Of a stretch of 38,944 nt of DNA, positions 16,415 to 24,378 are shown in pieces. The DNA comes from Treponema sp. (GTDB taxonomy: Bacteria; Spirochaetota; Spirochaetia; Treponematales; Breznakiellaceae): positions 1 through 38,944 of the forward strand of contig WQZG01000028.1 in assembly GCA_009780855.1 (NCBI GenBank). The letters are read 5' to 3'. Both the position numbers and the translations under genes were made by a program. The notes under the pieces are model-generated. The model was not told the origin of the DNA, made no database searches, and saw only the letters and a list, made by a program, of their open reading frames with translations. How positions within the stretch are numbered: position 1 is the stretch's first letter; each line of letters starts with the position of its first letter.

Positions 16415-17611
16415 ATGTATAAAATCCACAAAGACTTTAAGCCGCACAAGCCTGTAACCGCGGCGGAATTAGTAAAAATAATGAATCAAAAAATAATTGA
16501 CACAACCCTTATCCGCGAGCCTGTAATTATAAAATCCGCGGCTCTTTTGGTTTGCGGAGAAGAATATTTTCTCCGCGTAAGGGGAGAAAAAGGAGAAGAA
16601 GGAATCGCGCCCTGTTCGTCAAACGCGGCCCTTTTTTATCCGGTTCTGCAAAAAAAAGTATTGCCTTACCTGGTCGGAAAAGACGCCAGGGATCTGGAAA
16701 AAATTTTACACCTGGCTTTTGTCTCCGACCTAAATTACAAAATCCAGGGCCTTTGCTGGTGGTGCTGCGTTTCGTGGGCGGAATCCGCTGTTCTGGACAT
16801 GCTTGCGCGCACAGCCAATGTTCCGGTTACTGATTTGCTTGGCGGCAGAAAAAGAGACTTTATTGAACTTTATGTGGCCAGCGGCAACCGCCAGACTACT
16901 CCGCAGGAAGAAGTGGAAATACTGCAGCAAAGGGTTAATGAACTGGGCGTAACCGCGATAAAATTTAAAATAGGCGGCCGGATGAGCAATAACGCCGATT
17001 CCATAAACGGCCGCAGCGAAGGGCTCCTGCATCTGGCCAGGAAACATTTTGGCAATCAAATGATTATACACGCTGACGGCAACGGTTCTTATGACACTCA
17101 AAAAGCGATCGAAATGGGCAAAATCATCGAAGACATTAACGGTTATTTTTACGAGGAACCTTGTCCCTTTGACGATCTCTGGGACCTAAAAAAAACAGCC
17201 GATGCGCTGGAAGTTCCCCTGGCCTTTGGCGAACAGGAAACCAGCCTGCGCCGTTTTGCCTGGATCATTGAAAACAGCGCTGCCGCTGTCCTGCAGCCGG
17301 ATCTGCAATATACCGGCGGTTTTATCCAGTGCATAAAAGCCGCCAGGATGGCAGCCGCCGCAAACATGGTTGTAACTCCCCACGTATCCGGCGGATACGC
17401 AGCGTACAATATGCTGCTGTTCTGCGCAGTAATCGACAATCCCGGCCATTACCACGAATACAAAAATTTCAAGGGCGCCCAGGATCATTGCGAAGGCGGC
17501 CTGACTGTCAAAAACGGCAGTATCCGTATTCCGGACGGCATTGGCCTTGGTCTGGACCTTGGTTTTGTGAATCATGCGGAGAGCAAGGTTTTGTTTGAAT
17601 TGAATTCTTAG
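16415..17611 (+). CDS. Enolase-superfamily sugar-acid dehydratase (mandelate racemase subgroup)
   Basis: 398 residues from the ATG at 16415; the open frame extends to 16310 but the upstream part is not like the family and overlaps the divergent cupin gene. The barrel shows the mandelate-racemase pattern: Lys183-x-Lys185 ('AIKFKIGG'), metal ligands Asp221 ('HADGNG'), Glu247 ('YFYEEP') and Glu273 ('FGEQE'), and the His-Asp pair Asp296 ('LQPDLQYTGG') and His323 ('TPHVSGG'). Such enzymes abstract the proton next to a carboxylate and mostly dehydrate aldonic or aldaric acids such as rhamnonate, galactonate or glucarate. The exact substrate cannot be read. The context favours a rhamnose- or uronate-derived acid. 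Confidence 0.83.
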   Translation: MYKIHKDFKPHKPVTAAELVKIMNQKIIDTTLIREPVIIKSAALLVCGEEYFLRVRGEKGEEGIAPCSSNAALFYPVLQKKVLPYLVGKDARDLEKILHLAFVSDLNYKIQGLCWWCCVSWAESAVLDMLARTANVPVTDLLGGRKRDFIELYVASGNRQTTPQEEVEILQQRVNELGVTAIKFKIGGRMSNNADSINGRSEGLLHLARKHFGNQMIIHADGNGSYDTQKAIEMGKIIEDINGYFYEEPCPFDDLWDLKKTADALEVPLAFGEQETSLRRFAWIIENSAAAVLQPDLQYTGGFIQCIKAARMAAAANMVVTPHVSGGYAAYNMLLFCAVIDNPGHYHEYKNFKGAQDHCEGGLTVKNGSIRIPDGIGLGLDLGFVNHAESKVLFELNS

Positions 17612-17634
17612 GAATTTTATTACAAGAATTTTAC

Positions 17635-17744
17635 CACGAATCGTACCTTTGGTACGTTCACAAACAAACTTCACGAACACTCGCGAATGTCATATCTAAT
17701 GAAGATCTCTCACGGAGCCCGCAAAGATCACGGGGTTTCACGGA
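17635..17744. repeat. CACGAA/CACGGA repeat region with hairpin
   Basis: The gap between the dehydratase and the lipoprotein holds six short related units: CACGAA (17635, 17672), CGCGAA (17682), CACGGA (17711), CACGGG (17729) and CACGGA (17739), ending in an A run. A tight hairpin, CGTACC-TTT-GGTACG, lies at 17642-17656, directly after the dehydratase gene, and could slow or end transcription. Similar CACGAA/CACGGAG intergenic repeats occur in many bacterial genomes. The function is unknown. The rest of the gap is an AT-rich leader for the lipoprotein. Confidence 0.5.
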
Positions 17745-17838
17745 AAAAAAAATTAAAAATAATCATAAAAATTCTTTCTTTTTTTTATTTTCGCTGTATA
17801 TTTGGTGTAACAGAATAAGATTATCCTAAGGAGTTTTT

Positions 17839-18183
17839 ATGAAGAAGCTGATTTTTATCGGATTGGCGGCGCTGTTTGTTTTAGGATTTGCCTTAACCGG
17901 CTGCGATAACGGGAACAATACCGTTTATTTGACTGAGTGGACTATTAAGAATGATTCTGATTACACAGTCACAGTATTAGTGGTTCATGATAATGATACT
18001 CTCGATACTTACACTGAAGACACAACCTGGACGCCATCATATTTTAATATATCGCCGGGCGGAAAAACTCAAGTAAAAAATAAAGAACAAAGAAGTTTAT
18101 TAAACATACATTATGGTCCAGATACTGTTAAAATCGCACCTTATGTACAGGGCAGCTGGACTGTTAATTTTGTCAATAAATAA
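17839..18183 (+). CDS. Small lipoprotein of unknown function
   Basis: 114 residues. A basic N-terminus and hydrophobic stretch end in a lipobox 'LTGC' (Cys22), followed by 'DNGNN', the pattern of treponemal lipoproteins. The mature part is beta-rich ('WTIKNDSDYTVTVLVVHDNDTLDTY', only part quoted in a row; 'SWTVNFVNK' at the end), perhaps an immunoglobulin-like fold. A strong AAGGAG sits five bases before the ATG. It stands alone between a repeat-rich gap and a convergent nitroreductase, with no context to hint at a role. Confidence 0.78.
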   Translation: MKKLIFIGLAALFVLGFALTGCDNGNNTVYLTEWTIKNDSDYTVTVLVVHDNDTLDTYTEDTTWTPSYFNISPGGKTQVKNKEQRSLLNIHYGPDTVKIAPYVQGSWTVNFVNK

Positions 18184-18221
18184 AGAACTTCCGATACCCC
18201 TGTCGGCTCAGGCCTTCTTTA
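18181..18221. terminator. Possible two-way terminator between lipoprotein and nitroreductase genes
   Basis: TAAAGAA (18181-18187) and TTCTTTA (18215-18221) can pair, with an inner CCGA/TCGG stem. The structure spans the 24-base gap between the convergent genes and overlaps both stop regions. The stem is interrupted, so strength is uncertain. Confidence 0.25.
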
Positions 18222-18963
18222 GGAACATTTTTAACCTGGCCAGCAGGGCGTTGTCGATTTTTTCGGTCATCTCGCGGGGTTTGGGCGCCTGCCATTTGGT
18301 GTAGTAATATTCCAGGTAGTCTTTGCAGCCGTTTGTGTCGCCAAAATGATTGGCCGGGTTATTAACTTTGGCAATAATTTCGTCGGTATCGGCGGTTGTT
18401 AACGGTTTGTATTTTCCGTCGTGCACGATTCCCTTGTCCGTAAGCTTTCCGGCTTTGGGGTGGCTGCCGTCTTCGTAGCCCAGCAATACGGCAATGACCG
18501 GGAAGCAATGTTCTTCCGGGATTTCCAGCTGTTTGCATAACTCGCGGACGTCTTTTCGCGGTAAATTATGAATACTGTTTGTATACATGTTGCCTATACC
18601 CAGCGATATCGCGGTCATTACCGCTGTCTGGGCCGCAATAACTGCGTCGGTATGACCTGTCAGATAATTAAAAATATTATCGTAATCAGATGCGGGGTAT
18701 CCCAGGCGTTCGCCTACTTTATAAATCCGGTTGTAATCCGCGCAGAATACTAGGGCCAGGGGAGAGCCATAGCCGCAGCCCGTGATATTTTTTACATTTT
18801 CGGCTCCGCGGATTATAATTATCGAATAACTCTGACGGTTTGACGCGTTTGCGCCCTTGACACTTGATTTAAGTATAAACTGAAGATCGGCCTCGGATAT
18901 TGGTTTATCCGTAAAATTTCCGTGTGTCGTATGCAGATTATTTAATACTTCGTTGAATTCCAT
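18208..18963 (-). CDS. Nitroreductase-family FMN oxidoreductase
   Basis: 251 residues. 'ILKSSVKGANASNRQSYSIIII' is the FMN-binding N-terminal pattern, 'DAVIAAQTAVMTAISLGIGNMYT' is the dimer-interface helix, and 'EEHCFPVIAVLLGYED' is the conserved strand before the C-terminal part. Members reduce nitro groups, quinones or other acceptors with NAD(P)H; the true substrate is unknown. Two ATGs lie close together. GGAGGG (18971-18976) is only one base from the first (18969) but seven bases from the second (18963), so the second is chosen. Convergent with the lipoprotein and divergent from the GH4 gene. Confidence 0.85.
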   Translation of the reverse strand: MEFNEVLNNLHTTHGNFTDKPISEADLQFILKSSVKGANASNRQSYSIIIIRGAENVKNITGCGYGSPLALVFCADYNRIYKVGERLGYPASDYDNIFNYLTGHTDAVIAAQTAVMTAISLGIGNMYTNSIHNLPRKDVRELCKQLEIPEEHCFPVIAVLLGYEDGSHPKAGKLTDKGIVHDGKYKPLTTADTDEIIAKVNNPANHFGDTNGCKDYLEYYYTKWQAPKPREMTEKIDNALLARLKMFLKKA

Positions 18964-19002
18964 AATCATACCCTCCGTTTTTTTATAACTTATGCATTTA
19001 AT

Positions 19003-19016
19003 ACTGCTTATGCAGT
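19003..19016. promoter_or_regulatory. Inverted repeat ACTGC-N4-GCAGT in the GH4/nitroreductase divergent region
   Basis: A 5+5 dyad with a 4-base centre lies between the divergent nitroreductase and GH4 genes; TATGCA occurs twice around it. It could be part of an operator or a chance dyad. Confidence 0.2.
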
Positions 19017-19044
19017 CAGATACAAAAATATTCAGTATATCTTT

Positions 19045-19057
19045 TGATATTATATCA
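19045..19057. promoter_or_regulatory. Palindrome TGATAT-T-ATATCA upstream of the GH4 gene (possible operator)
   Basis: A perfect 13-base palindrome with one central base lies just upstream of a TATAAT box (19061-19066), about 45 bases before the GH4 start codon. A repressor bound here would block that promoter. No matching -35 box at ideal spacing is visible, so both promoter and operator are tentative. Confidence 0.35.
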
Positions 19058-19101
19058 GATTATAATATTATTTAAAATATAGCGCAGCAGGAGAAGTTAA
19101 A

Positions 19102-20409
19102 ATGACAAAAGTAGTTATTATTGGCGCGGGCAGCGGCTTTGGAGGCCGGATTTCACTTGATATTTTAACACGCATGGGGTTAAAAGGCGTTGAAATAGTT
19201 CTTTGTGACATAGATGAGAAAAAGGTTGAGACTGTACACAAATATGTACAGACCATAATAGATACCCATCAGATGAATAAAACAGCAAAAGTCTGGTCAA
19301 CTGTAAACCGCGAACAAGCACTGCCAAACGCGGATTTTGTAATGATCAGCGTAGCAATTGGCGGTCCCGCATACTACGGCGAACCTTTTGATTCAGAATT
19401 TACCATACCTTTAAAATACGGGATTATCCAAACTGTGGCGGACACTGCGGTGCCGGGTGCCATTTTCCGCGCCCTAAGAACCGCGCCGGAGATGATCCGC
19501 ATGGTCAATGACATAAACCGGTTAGCGCCCAAATCAATGATCCTCAATCTTACAAATCCCATGTCTGTGCTTACCTGGACACTTTCAAAATATACCAAAG
19601 TTCCCATAGTCGGACTTTGCCATGGGGTTACCGGTAATTTTAAACGGCTGGCCGATATCCTTAAAATTCCCCAGGATGAAGTAAGCTTTATCTGCGCAGG
19701 CATAAACCACATGACATGGTTTATTGACTTTAGACACAACGGAGTTTCGGTAATGGAAGAACTCAGAAAAGCTGTCCGTCAAAACACAAGCGAAAAAGCA
19801 ACCGGCCAGAACTATTTTTACAGGACCCAGGTAATGGACATAACCGGTTATTTTACAACGGAAAGCGACAGGCATATTCCGGAGTACCTAACCTGGTTCC
19901 AGACCGGAGACAACAGCAGTTTAAAAGAATATGCGAAAATAACTCGGGGCATAAAGGACAGAAGGCATGCCTGGTATGAGGACATGGGCGTTACCATCGA
20001 GAGCCGGAATACCGTGGAACTGGGTCTCTCCCACGAATCGGCTTCCGGTATAATCGAAGCTGTTTCCTTTAGCGGCAGTTTTGAATTCAGCGGGAATGTA
20101 TTAAACAGGGGTTACATAGAAAACCTCCCATTTGGCTGCTGTGTTGAAGTTCCCTGCACGGCCGACGCGAACGGCGTCCATCCCCATACTGTCGGCGCTT
20201 TGCCGACAATGTGCGCAGCTCTATGCCAGACAAACATAAACGAACATACCCTTATGGCAGAGGCTATTACCGAAAAAAACCGCGAAAAGGCCTTCCAGGC
20301 GTTATTAATGGATCCCATGGCTTCAACAAAACTGACCTTACAGACCGCCAGGCAGCTTTTTGAAGAAATGTGGAACCGCGAAATTGAACTGGGGATTGAG
20401 TTGATCTAA
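19102..20409 (+). CDS. GH4 family glycosidase, alpha-glucuronidase/galacturonidase type
   Basis: 435 residues. GH4 enzymes cleave glycosides by an NAD- and metal-dependent redox/elimination mechanism. The NAD-binding 'VIIGAGSGFGG' opens the protein. The metal-site motif is C-H-G-V (173-176), followed by 'AGINHMTWF' (Asn202, His203). In GH4 the residues after the cysteine track specificity, and CHG is the form I recall for alpha-glucuronidases and related uronidases, as opposed to CHS for alpha-glucosidases and alpha-galactosidases. So a uronic-acid substrate is inferred. AGGAG seven bases upstream supports the start. It fits with the cupin and sugar-acid dehydratase nearby, although the nitroreductase and lipoprotein separate them. 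Confidence 0.88.
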   Translation: MTKVVIIGAGSGFGGRISLDILTRMGLKGVEIVLCDIDEKKVETVHKYVQTIIDTHQMNKTAKVWSTVNREQALPNADFVMISVAIGGPAYYGEPFDSEFTIPLKYGIIQTVADTAVPGAIFRALRTAPEMIRMVNDINRLAPKSMILNLTNPMSVLTWTLSKYTKVPIVGLCHGVTGNFKRLADILKIPQDEVSFICAGINHMTWFIDFRHNGVSVMEELRKAVRQNTSEKATGQNYFYRTQVMDITGYFTTESDRHIPEYLTWFQTGDNSSLKEYAKITRGIKDRRHAWYEDMGVTIESRNTVELGLSHESASGIIEAVSFSGSFEFSGNVLNRGYIENLPFGCCVEVPCTADANGVHPHTVGALPTMCAALCQTNINEHTLMAEAITEKNREKAFQALLMDPMASTKLTLQTARQLFEEMWNREIELGIELI

Positions 20410-20413
20410 AAAC

Positions 20414-20428
20414 TACTAGACATTAGTA
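20414..20428. promoter_or_regulatory. Dyad TACTA-N5-TAGTA between GH4 gene and recA
   Basis: A 5+5 inverted repeat in the 123-base gap upstream of recA. It does not match the classical SOS boxes of Escherichia coli or Bacillus, and I see no match to the TTTGN5CAAA box known from Leptospira. It could be a regulator site or the end of a weak terminator for the GH4 gene. The rest of the gap is AT-rich and holds the recA leader. Confidence 0.15.
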
Positions 20429-20532
20429 TAGGCAGTATCATAAATAAAATAATTATGCTAATATTTGGTAGTATTTTTGGTAAAAATCAAAGCAAAATGA
20501 ACATTGATGCCGTATAAGGGGGGAGGGTAATT

Positions 20533-21891
20533 ATGGCAAAGACAAATGAATCCGACAAGGTCAGAAACAGTCCCGCTACATTGGAAGAAAAACAAAAGGC
20601 TCTGGAAGCCGCAAGGCTTCAGATAGAAAAACAATACGGTTCAGGCACCCTGATTCAGATGGGCAATACGGGAACCGCTATTGGAATCGAGGTTATACCT
20701 TCCGGCTCCATACTTCTGGATGAAGCTCTTGGAATCGGCGGGTATCCAAGGGGCAGGATTATTGAAATTTTTGGTCCGGAATCTTCCGGCAAAACTACCC
20801 TGGCGCTGCACGCGATAGCGGAGGCTCAAAAGATGGGCGGTATAGCCGCCTTTGTTGACGCCGAGCACGCTCTTGATCCAATCTACGCAAAAAATCTTGG
20901 CGTTGACATTGACGCGCTGTGGGTTTCCCAGCCGGATTCCGGCGAGCAGGCGTTGGAAATAACCGACAGCCTGGTCCGTTCGGGCGCAGTGGATGTAATT
21001 GTCGTGGATTCTGTGGCGGCTCTGACCCCGCAGGCAGAAATCGACGGTGAAATGGGAGACGCCCAAATGGGGCTGCAGGCAAGGCTTATGAGCCAGGCCA
21101 TGCGCAAACTCACGGCTATAATCGGGAAATCCAGAACCCTGCTGATTTTTATCAATCAGATAAGGATGAAGATTGGGCTTGTCTTTGGAAATCCGGAGAC
21201 AACCACAGGCGGCAACGCGTTAAAATTTTATTCGTCTGTCCGCCTGGATGTCCGCAAGACCGATACCATTGACATGGGAAAAGACACAGACGCCATCGGC
21301 AACCGGATCAAAGTAAAAGTCGTAAAGAATAAAGTCGCTCCGCCTTTCAGGCGCGCGGAAATGGAAATCATGTTCGGCAAAGGTATCTCCGCGGCTTCCA
21401 GTCTTTTGGACGCGGCGGTCAAGTACGAAATAATCGACAAGAAAGGCGCATGGTATTCTTACGGCGAAGAGAAAATCGGACAGGGCAGGGACAGTGCAAG
21501 GGACTTCCTGGAACAGCATCTTGATTTTGCCGCGGAGATCGAAAAAAAGGTCAGGACTAAAATGTTCCCGGGCAGGGAATTTCCGGAGGCAGCAGGCAAA
21601 AAAACCCAGGCAAAATCCGAGGCACAGCAGCAGACTGCTGAAAAACCTGCTGAATCTAAACCCGCTGAACCCAAATCCGCAGAATTTAAACCAGCAGAGC
21701 CAAAACTTGCCGAACCTAAATTACCTGCGGAACCTGCAGCCAGATCCGGTTTGTATGCCGCCGCCGCTTCTGTCAGTTCACCCACCCCGGCGTATGACGC
21801 TGCGGAAAAACCCAGGCCCGGACGCCCGCGCAAAGATTTGGGCAATGCGGCTGCTGTAAATGTAAAAGCCGATGACGAAGGACTGTTTTGA
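20533..21891 (+). CDS. recA: RecA recombinase with long C-terminal tail
   Basis: Forms filaments on single-stranded DNA for homologous recombination and repair. The core (residues about 20-350) has Walker A 'GPESSGKTT', '[11 protein letters not shown]', '[16 protein letters not shown]' and loop L2 '[22 protein letters not shown]'-type sequence (part quoted). At 452 residues it is about 100 longer than usual. The tail has five-residue K-P-A-E-P repeats (about 375-405), an Ala/Ser/Pro stretch, and 'RPGRPRK' (428-434), which resembles an AT-hook, followed by the acidic end 'DDEGLF'. GGAGGG four bases before the ATG supports the start. The 3' end overlaps folK by 20 bases. Confidence 0.97.
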   Translation: MAKTNESDKVRNSPATLEEKQKALEAARLQIEKQYGSGTLIQMGNTGTAIGIEVIPSGSILLDEALGIGGYPRGRIIEIFGPESSGKTTLALHAIAEAQKMGGIAAFVDAEHALDPIYAKNLGVDIDALWVSQPDSGEQALEITDSLVRSGAVDVIVVDSVAALTPQAEIDGEMGDAQMGLQARLMSQAMRKLTAIIGKSRTLLIFINQIRMKIGLVFGNPETTTGGNALKFYSSVRLDVRKTDTIDMGKDTDAIGNRIKVKVVKNKVAPPFRRAEMEIMFGKGISAASSLLDAAVKYEIIDKKGAWYSYGEEKIGQGRDSARDFLEQHLDFAAEIEKKVRTKMFPGREFPEAAGKKTQAKSEAQQQTAEKPAESKPAEPKSAEFKPAEPKLAEPKLPAEPAARSGLYAAAASVSSPTPAYDAAEKPRPGRPRKDLGNAAAVNVKADDEGLF

Positions 21892-22390
21892 CAATACTCA
21901 GGTAATTCTGGGGCTGGGATCAAACCGGCCCTGGAATGGTCTTGACAGTTTTTCAATTCTGGCCGGTGCGATCTCCGAACTCTCAAAAAACCTTGTTAAT
22001 ATAAAGCGCGCCTCTTTTTACGAAACCGAACCAATTCCCAAAAGCAGCCAGAACAACTTTATTAATACTGCGGCTGCCGGCCTTTTTAACGGCAGTCCTG
22101 GTAAACTGCTTAACCTTGTTAACAATATCGAAGCACAGTTTGGCCGCGACCGTTCAAAAGAAATTCGCTGGGGAGAACGCAGCCTGGATATAGATATTTT
22201 ATTGTTCGGGGATCTGGCGCTGACAGCGCCGGATCTTGTAATACCGCATCCCAGGCTTGAAGAACGCCGCTTTGCCCTGGAGCCATTACTGGAACTATGG
22301 CCGTCTGCATGTTCACCGGTTACTGGTAAATTATACCGGGAGATATGCGATGCGCTCCCGGAACAGGGAGTTTGTTTGTTAACCTGCTGA
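21872..22390 (+). CDS. folK: 2-amino-4-hydroxy-6-hydroxymethyldihydropteridine pyrophosphokinase
   Basis: Transfers pyrophosphate from ATP to the pterin in folate synthesis. The 172-residue product has '[11 protein letters not shown]', '[19 protein letters not shown]' and the HPPK signature '[16 protein letters not shown]', then '[19 protein letters not shown]', all full-length features. The start lies inside the recA 3' end (20-base overlap) without a clear ribosome binding site, so translation is probably coupled to recA. No other folate gene is near. Confidence 0.92.
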   Translation: MTKDCFDNTQVILGLGSNRPWNGLDSFSILAGAISELSKNLVNIKRASFYETEPIPKSSQNNFINTAAAGLFNGSPGKLLNLVNNIEAQFGRDRSKEIRWGERSLDIDILLFGDLALTAPDLVIPHPRLEERRFALEPLLELWPSACSPVTGKLYREICDALPEQGVCLLTC

Positions 22391-22414
22391 ATTTTTTAAT
22401 ACAGGAGAATTTTT

Positions 22415-23002
22415 ATGGCAGATGCGTTACAATATGATGATATGAATGAGAATGGGCGTTATACCTACGCGGATTATTTAAGCTGGGATACCAAGGAAAG
22501 GTACCAGCTAATCAACGGCGAAGTATTCCTGATGGCGTCCCCTTCAATAACGCATCAGGGTATATTAATGACTTTGTCTATAGAATTCGGATCATGGCTC
22601 AAAGGTAAGACATGCCAGGTATTTGCTTCTCCGCTTGATGTCCGCTTGTTTCCGGAGGAAGATAATTCAGACAACACAGTCGTACAGCCGGATTTGGTCG
22701 TGGTCTGCGATAATAAAAAACTTTTGGGGAGAGCTGTTGACGGACCGCCGGATTTGGTAATTGAGGTCGTTTCGCCTTCGAATTCACATAAAGAACTTTA
22801 TTTAAAATTTCAGTATTATCTGGAAGCCGGGGTAAGGGAATACTGGGTTATTGATCCGGAGCAAAAAGCGGTTCAGGTTAATTTATACGAGAACAGACGC
22901 TATTTAAGTACTCTTTACAAGGATAATGATAGTATTCCCGTAACAATACTGCCGGGACTGGAAATAGCTCTCCGGGATTTGTGGTCCGCGAACGCAGTAT
23001 AG
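22415..23002 (+). CDS. Uma2 family endonuclease-fold protein (DUF820)
   Basis: 195 residues. 'YTYADYLSWDTKERYQLING' is the typical Uma2 opening, and the PD-(D/E)xK-like core is seen as 'VVQPDLVVVCD' followed by 'PDLVIEVVSPSN' (Asp, then E-x-V) and 'KFQYYLEAGVREYWVIDPE'. The family has a restriction-endonuclease fold and is often found in many copies in cyanobacteria and other bacteria; its role is unknown. CAGGAG seven bases before the ATG supports the start. Its place between folK and scpA may be a recent insertion into a housekeeping array, since it is the only accessory gene there; that is inference. Confidence 0.85.
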   Translation: MADALQYDDMNENGRYTYADYLSWDTKERYQLINGEVFLMASPSITHQGILMTLSIEFGSWLKGKTCQVFASPLDVRLFPEEDNSDNTVVQPDLVVVCDNKKLLGRAVDGPPDLVIEVVSPSNSHKELYLKFQYYLEAGVREYWVIDPEQKAVQVNLYENRRYLSTLYKDNDSIPVTILPGLEIALRDLWSANAV

Positions 23003-23065
23003 ACGCCGACAACCGCATAGACGCCGTCTTTACCTAACCCGGCTAAAAAACTATAATTAAAAAAC

Positions 23066-23839
23066 ATGGATACTCAAACCGGCCTTGGCCGCAGCTTCAG
23101 GATAAACCAGTTCGAAGGCCCTTTGGATCTGCTGCTTTTCCTTATTAAGAAAAACGAAATAAATATTTACGATATTCCGATTGCCCAGATAACGGAACAA
23201 TATCTGGTTTATCTGGCTGCGGCGGAAGCTATGGATTTGGAAGAGGTATCGGAATTCCATGCGATGGCTGCAACCCTGCTTCTAATAAAATCACGTATGC
23301 TGCTTCCCGCAGAATTAAAAGAAGATGACGAAGATGATGATCCCAGACAGGAACTGGTCGAAAAACTGATTGAATATCAAAAATTCAAGAAACTGTCAGA
23401 GCTTATGGAAGTTAAGGAAATGGAAGCCGAATGGGCCATTGAGCGTAAACGCCTGGAGAGGACGCTTCCGTTTAATGATGATGAAATGTGGGTAAAGGCC
23501 GATGTTTGGGCCCTTTTACAGACATTTTCGGATTTGGTTTCCGGGTTTTCGGACGGGATGGAAAGCATTGTAAATCTTTACGAAGAAATTACGATTAACG
23601 AAAAAACAACGCTTATGCTGGAAATACTTGAAACCAGGGGAGAGTGCAGGTTTACGGATTTGGTGATAAGGCACGGTTCCGTACTTGATATTATCTGCGC
23701 TTTTTTGGCGCTTCTGGAAGCGGTAAAGGAACGTATGATTGTAGTTTTCCAGAACAGACTGTTTGGCGATATTTTAATCCGGCCTTCGGCAAATTTTACG
23801 GACAGCGGAACATTAGATAAAACTTTAACGGAGAATTAA
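23066..23839 (+). CDS. scpA: Segregation and condensation protein A
   Basis: Kleisin subunit that links SMC heads in the bacterial condensin. The 257-residue protein begins with the diagnostic 'FRINQFEGPLDLLLFLIKKNEINIYDIPIAQITEQYL' pattern (only part quoted in a row: 'FEGPLDLLLFLIKKNEINIY'), has an acidic middle ('KEDDEDDDPRQELVEKLIEYQKFKKL') and a winged-helix C-terminus that would bind the SMC head. The start has no clear Shine-Dalgarno sequence. The stop codon overlaps the scpB start (TAATG), so the two subunits are translationally coupled. Confidence 0.93.
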   Translation: MDTQTGLGRSFRINQFEGPLDLLLFLIKKNEINIYDIPIAQITEQYLVYLAAAEAMDLEEVSEFHAMAATLLLIKSRMLLPAELKEDDEDDDPRQELVEKLIEYQKFKKLSELMEVKEMEAEWAIERKRLERTLPFNDDEMWVKADVWALLQTFSDLVSGFSDGMESIVNLYEEITINEKTTLMLEILETRGECRFTDLVIRHGSVLDIICAFLALLEAVKERMIVVFQNRLFGDILIRPSANFTDSGTLDKTLTEN

Positions 23840-24378
23840 TGGATAAAACCGCGCTTATAGAAACAATTTTGTACCTCGAATCGGATCCTATTGACGATGC
23901 CGCCCTCGGCCGCATTTCCGGCCTGACTAACGAAGAAATAACCCAGGCTCTGGCGGATCTTGGCAGCCGCCTGGGAGAAGCAGGATGCGGCATGGAACTG
24001 ATTCATATCGGCGGCGGAGTTATGCTTTCGCCCAAAAAAGAATATTGGGATATTTTAAAGGAACATTACGGTAAAAAGAACGAGGGCAGGCTTTCCAGAG
24101 CTGCAATGGAAACTTTATCGATAATTGCATATTCGCAGCCTATTACCAGGGCAGAAATAAAAAGCATCAGGGGAGTGGAGCCGGATAACATGATCCGTTT
24201 CCTTATGGAAAAAAACCTGATCCGTGAAATGGGTAAAAAAGATGTTCCGGGCAAACCGCTGCAATACGGAACAACAAGGGAATTCCTAAAAGTTTTCCGC
24301 CTTGGCAGCATTGAGGATCTTCCCAAATTAACCGAAAAAGAGGCGGACCGTTTTGAGCTCGAAAATGAAATCCAGTGA
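23839..24378 (+). CDS. scpB: Segregation and condensation protein B
   Basis: Partner of ScpA in the SMC-ScpAB condensin; two winged-helix domains. The 179-residue protein has 'LIETILYLESDPIDDAALGRI' near the start and the conserved 'RLSRAAMETLSIIAYSQPIT' followed by 'RAEIKSIRGVEPDNMIRFLMEKNLIRE', which is the family signature. Its start overlaps the scpA stop by one base, and its 3' end overlaps the pseudouridine synthase gene. Confidence 0.93.
   Translation: MDKTALIETILYLESDPIDDAALGRISGLTNEEITQALADLGSRLGEAGCGMELIHIGGGVMLSPKKEYWDILKEHYGKKNEGRLSRAAMETLSIIAYSQPITRAEIKSIRGVEPDNMIRFLMEKNLIREMGKKDVPGKPLQYGTTREFLKVFRLGSIEDLPKLTEKEADRFELENEIQ

Noticed and set aside
17186..17680. Minus-strand open frame of 164 codons opposite the dehydratase gene
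   Set aside because: It lies opposite the conserved active-site region of the enolase-superfamily gene and has no family likeness.
20410..20532. SOS box upstream of recA
   Set aside because: No match to E. coli, Bacillus or Leptospira LexA boxes could be found by eye; the TACTA-N5-TAGTA dyad is too short to assign.
21459..21986. Minus-strand open frame of 175 codons opposite the RecA tail
   Set aside because: It arises from the repetitive Ala/Pro/Glu coding of RecA and has Ala/Gly/Ser repeats without a recognisable domain.
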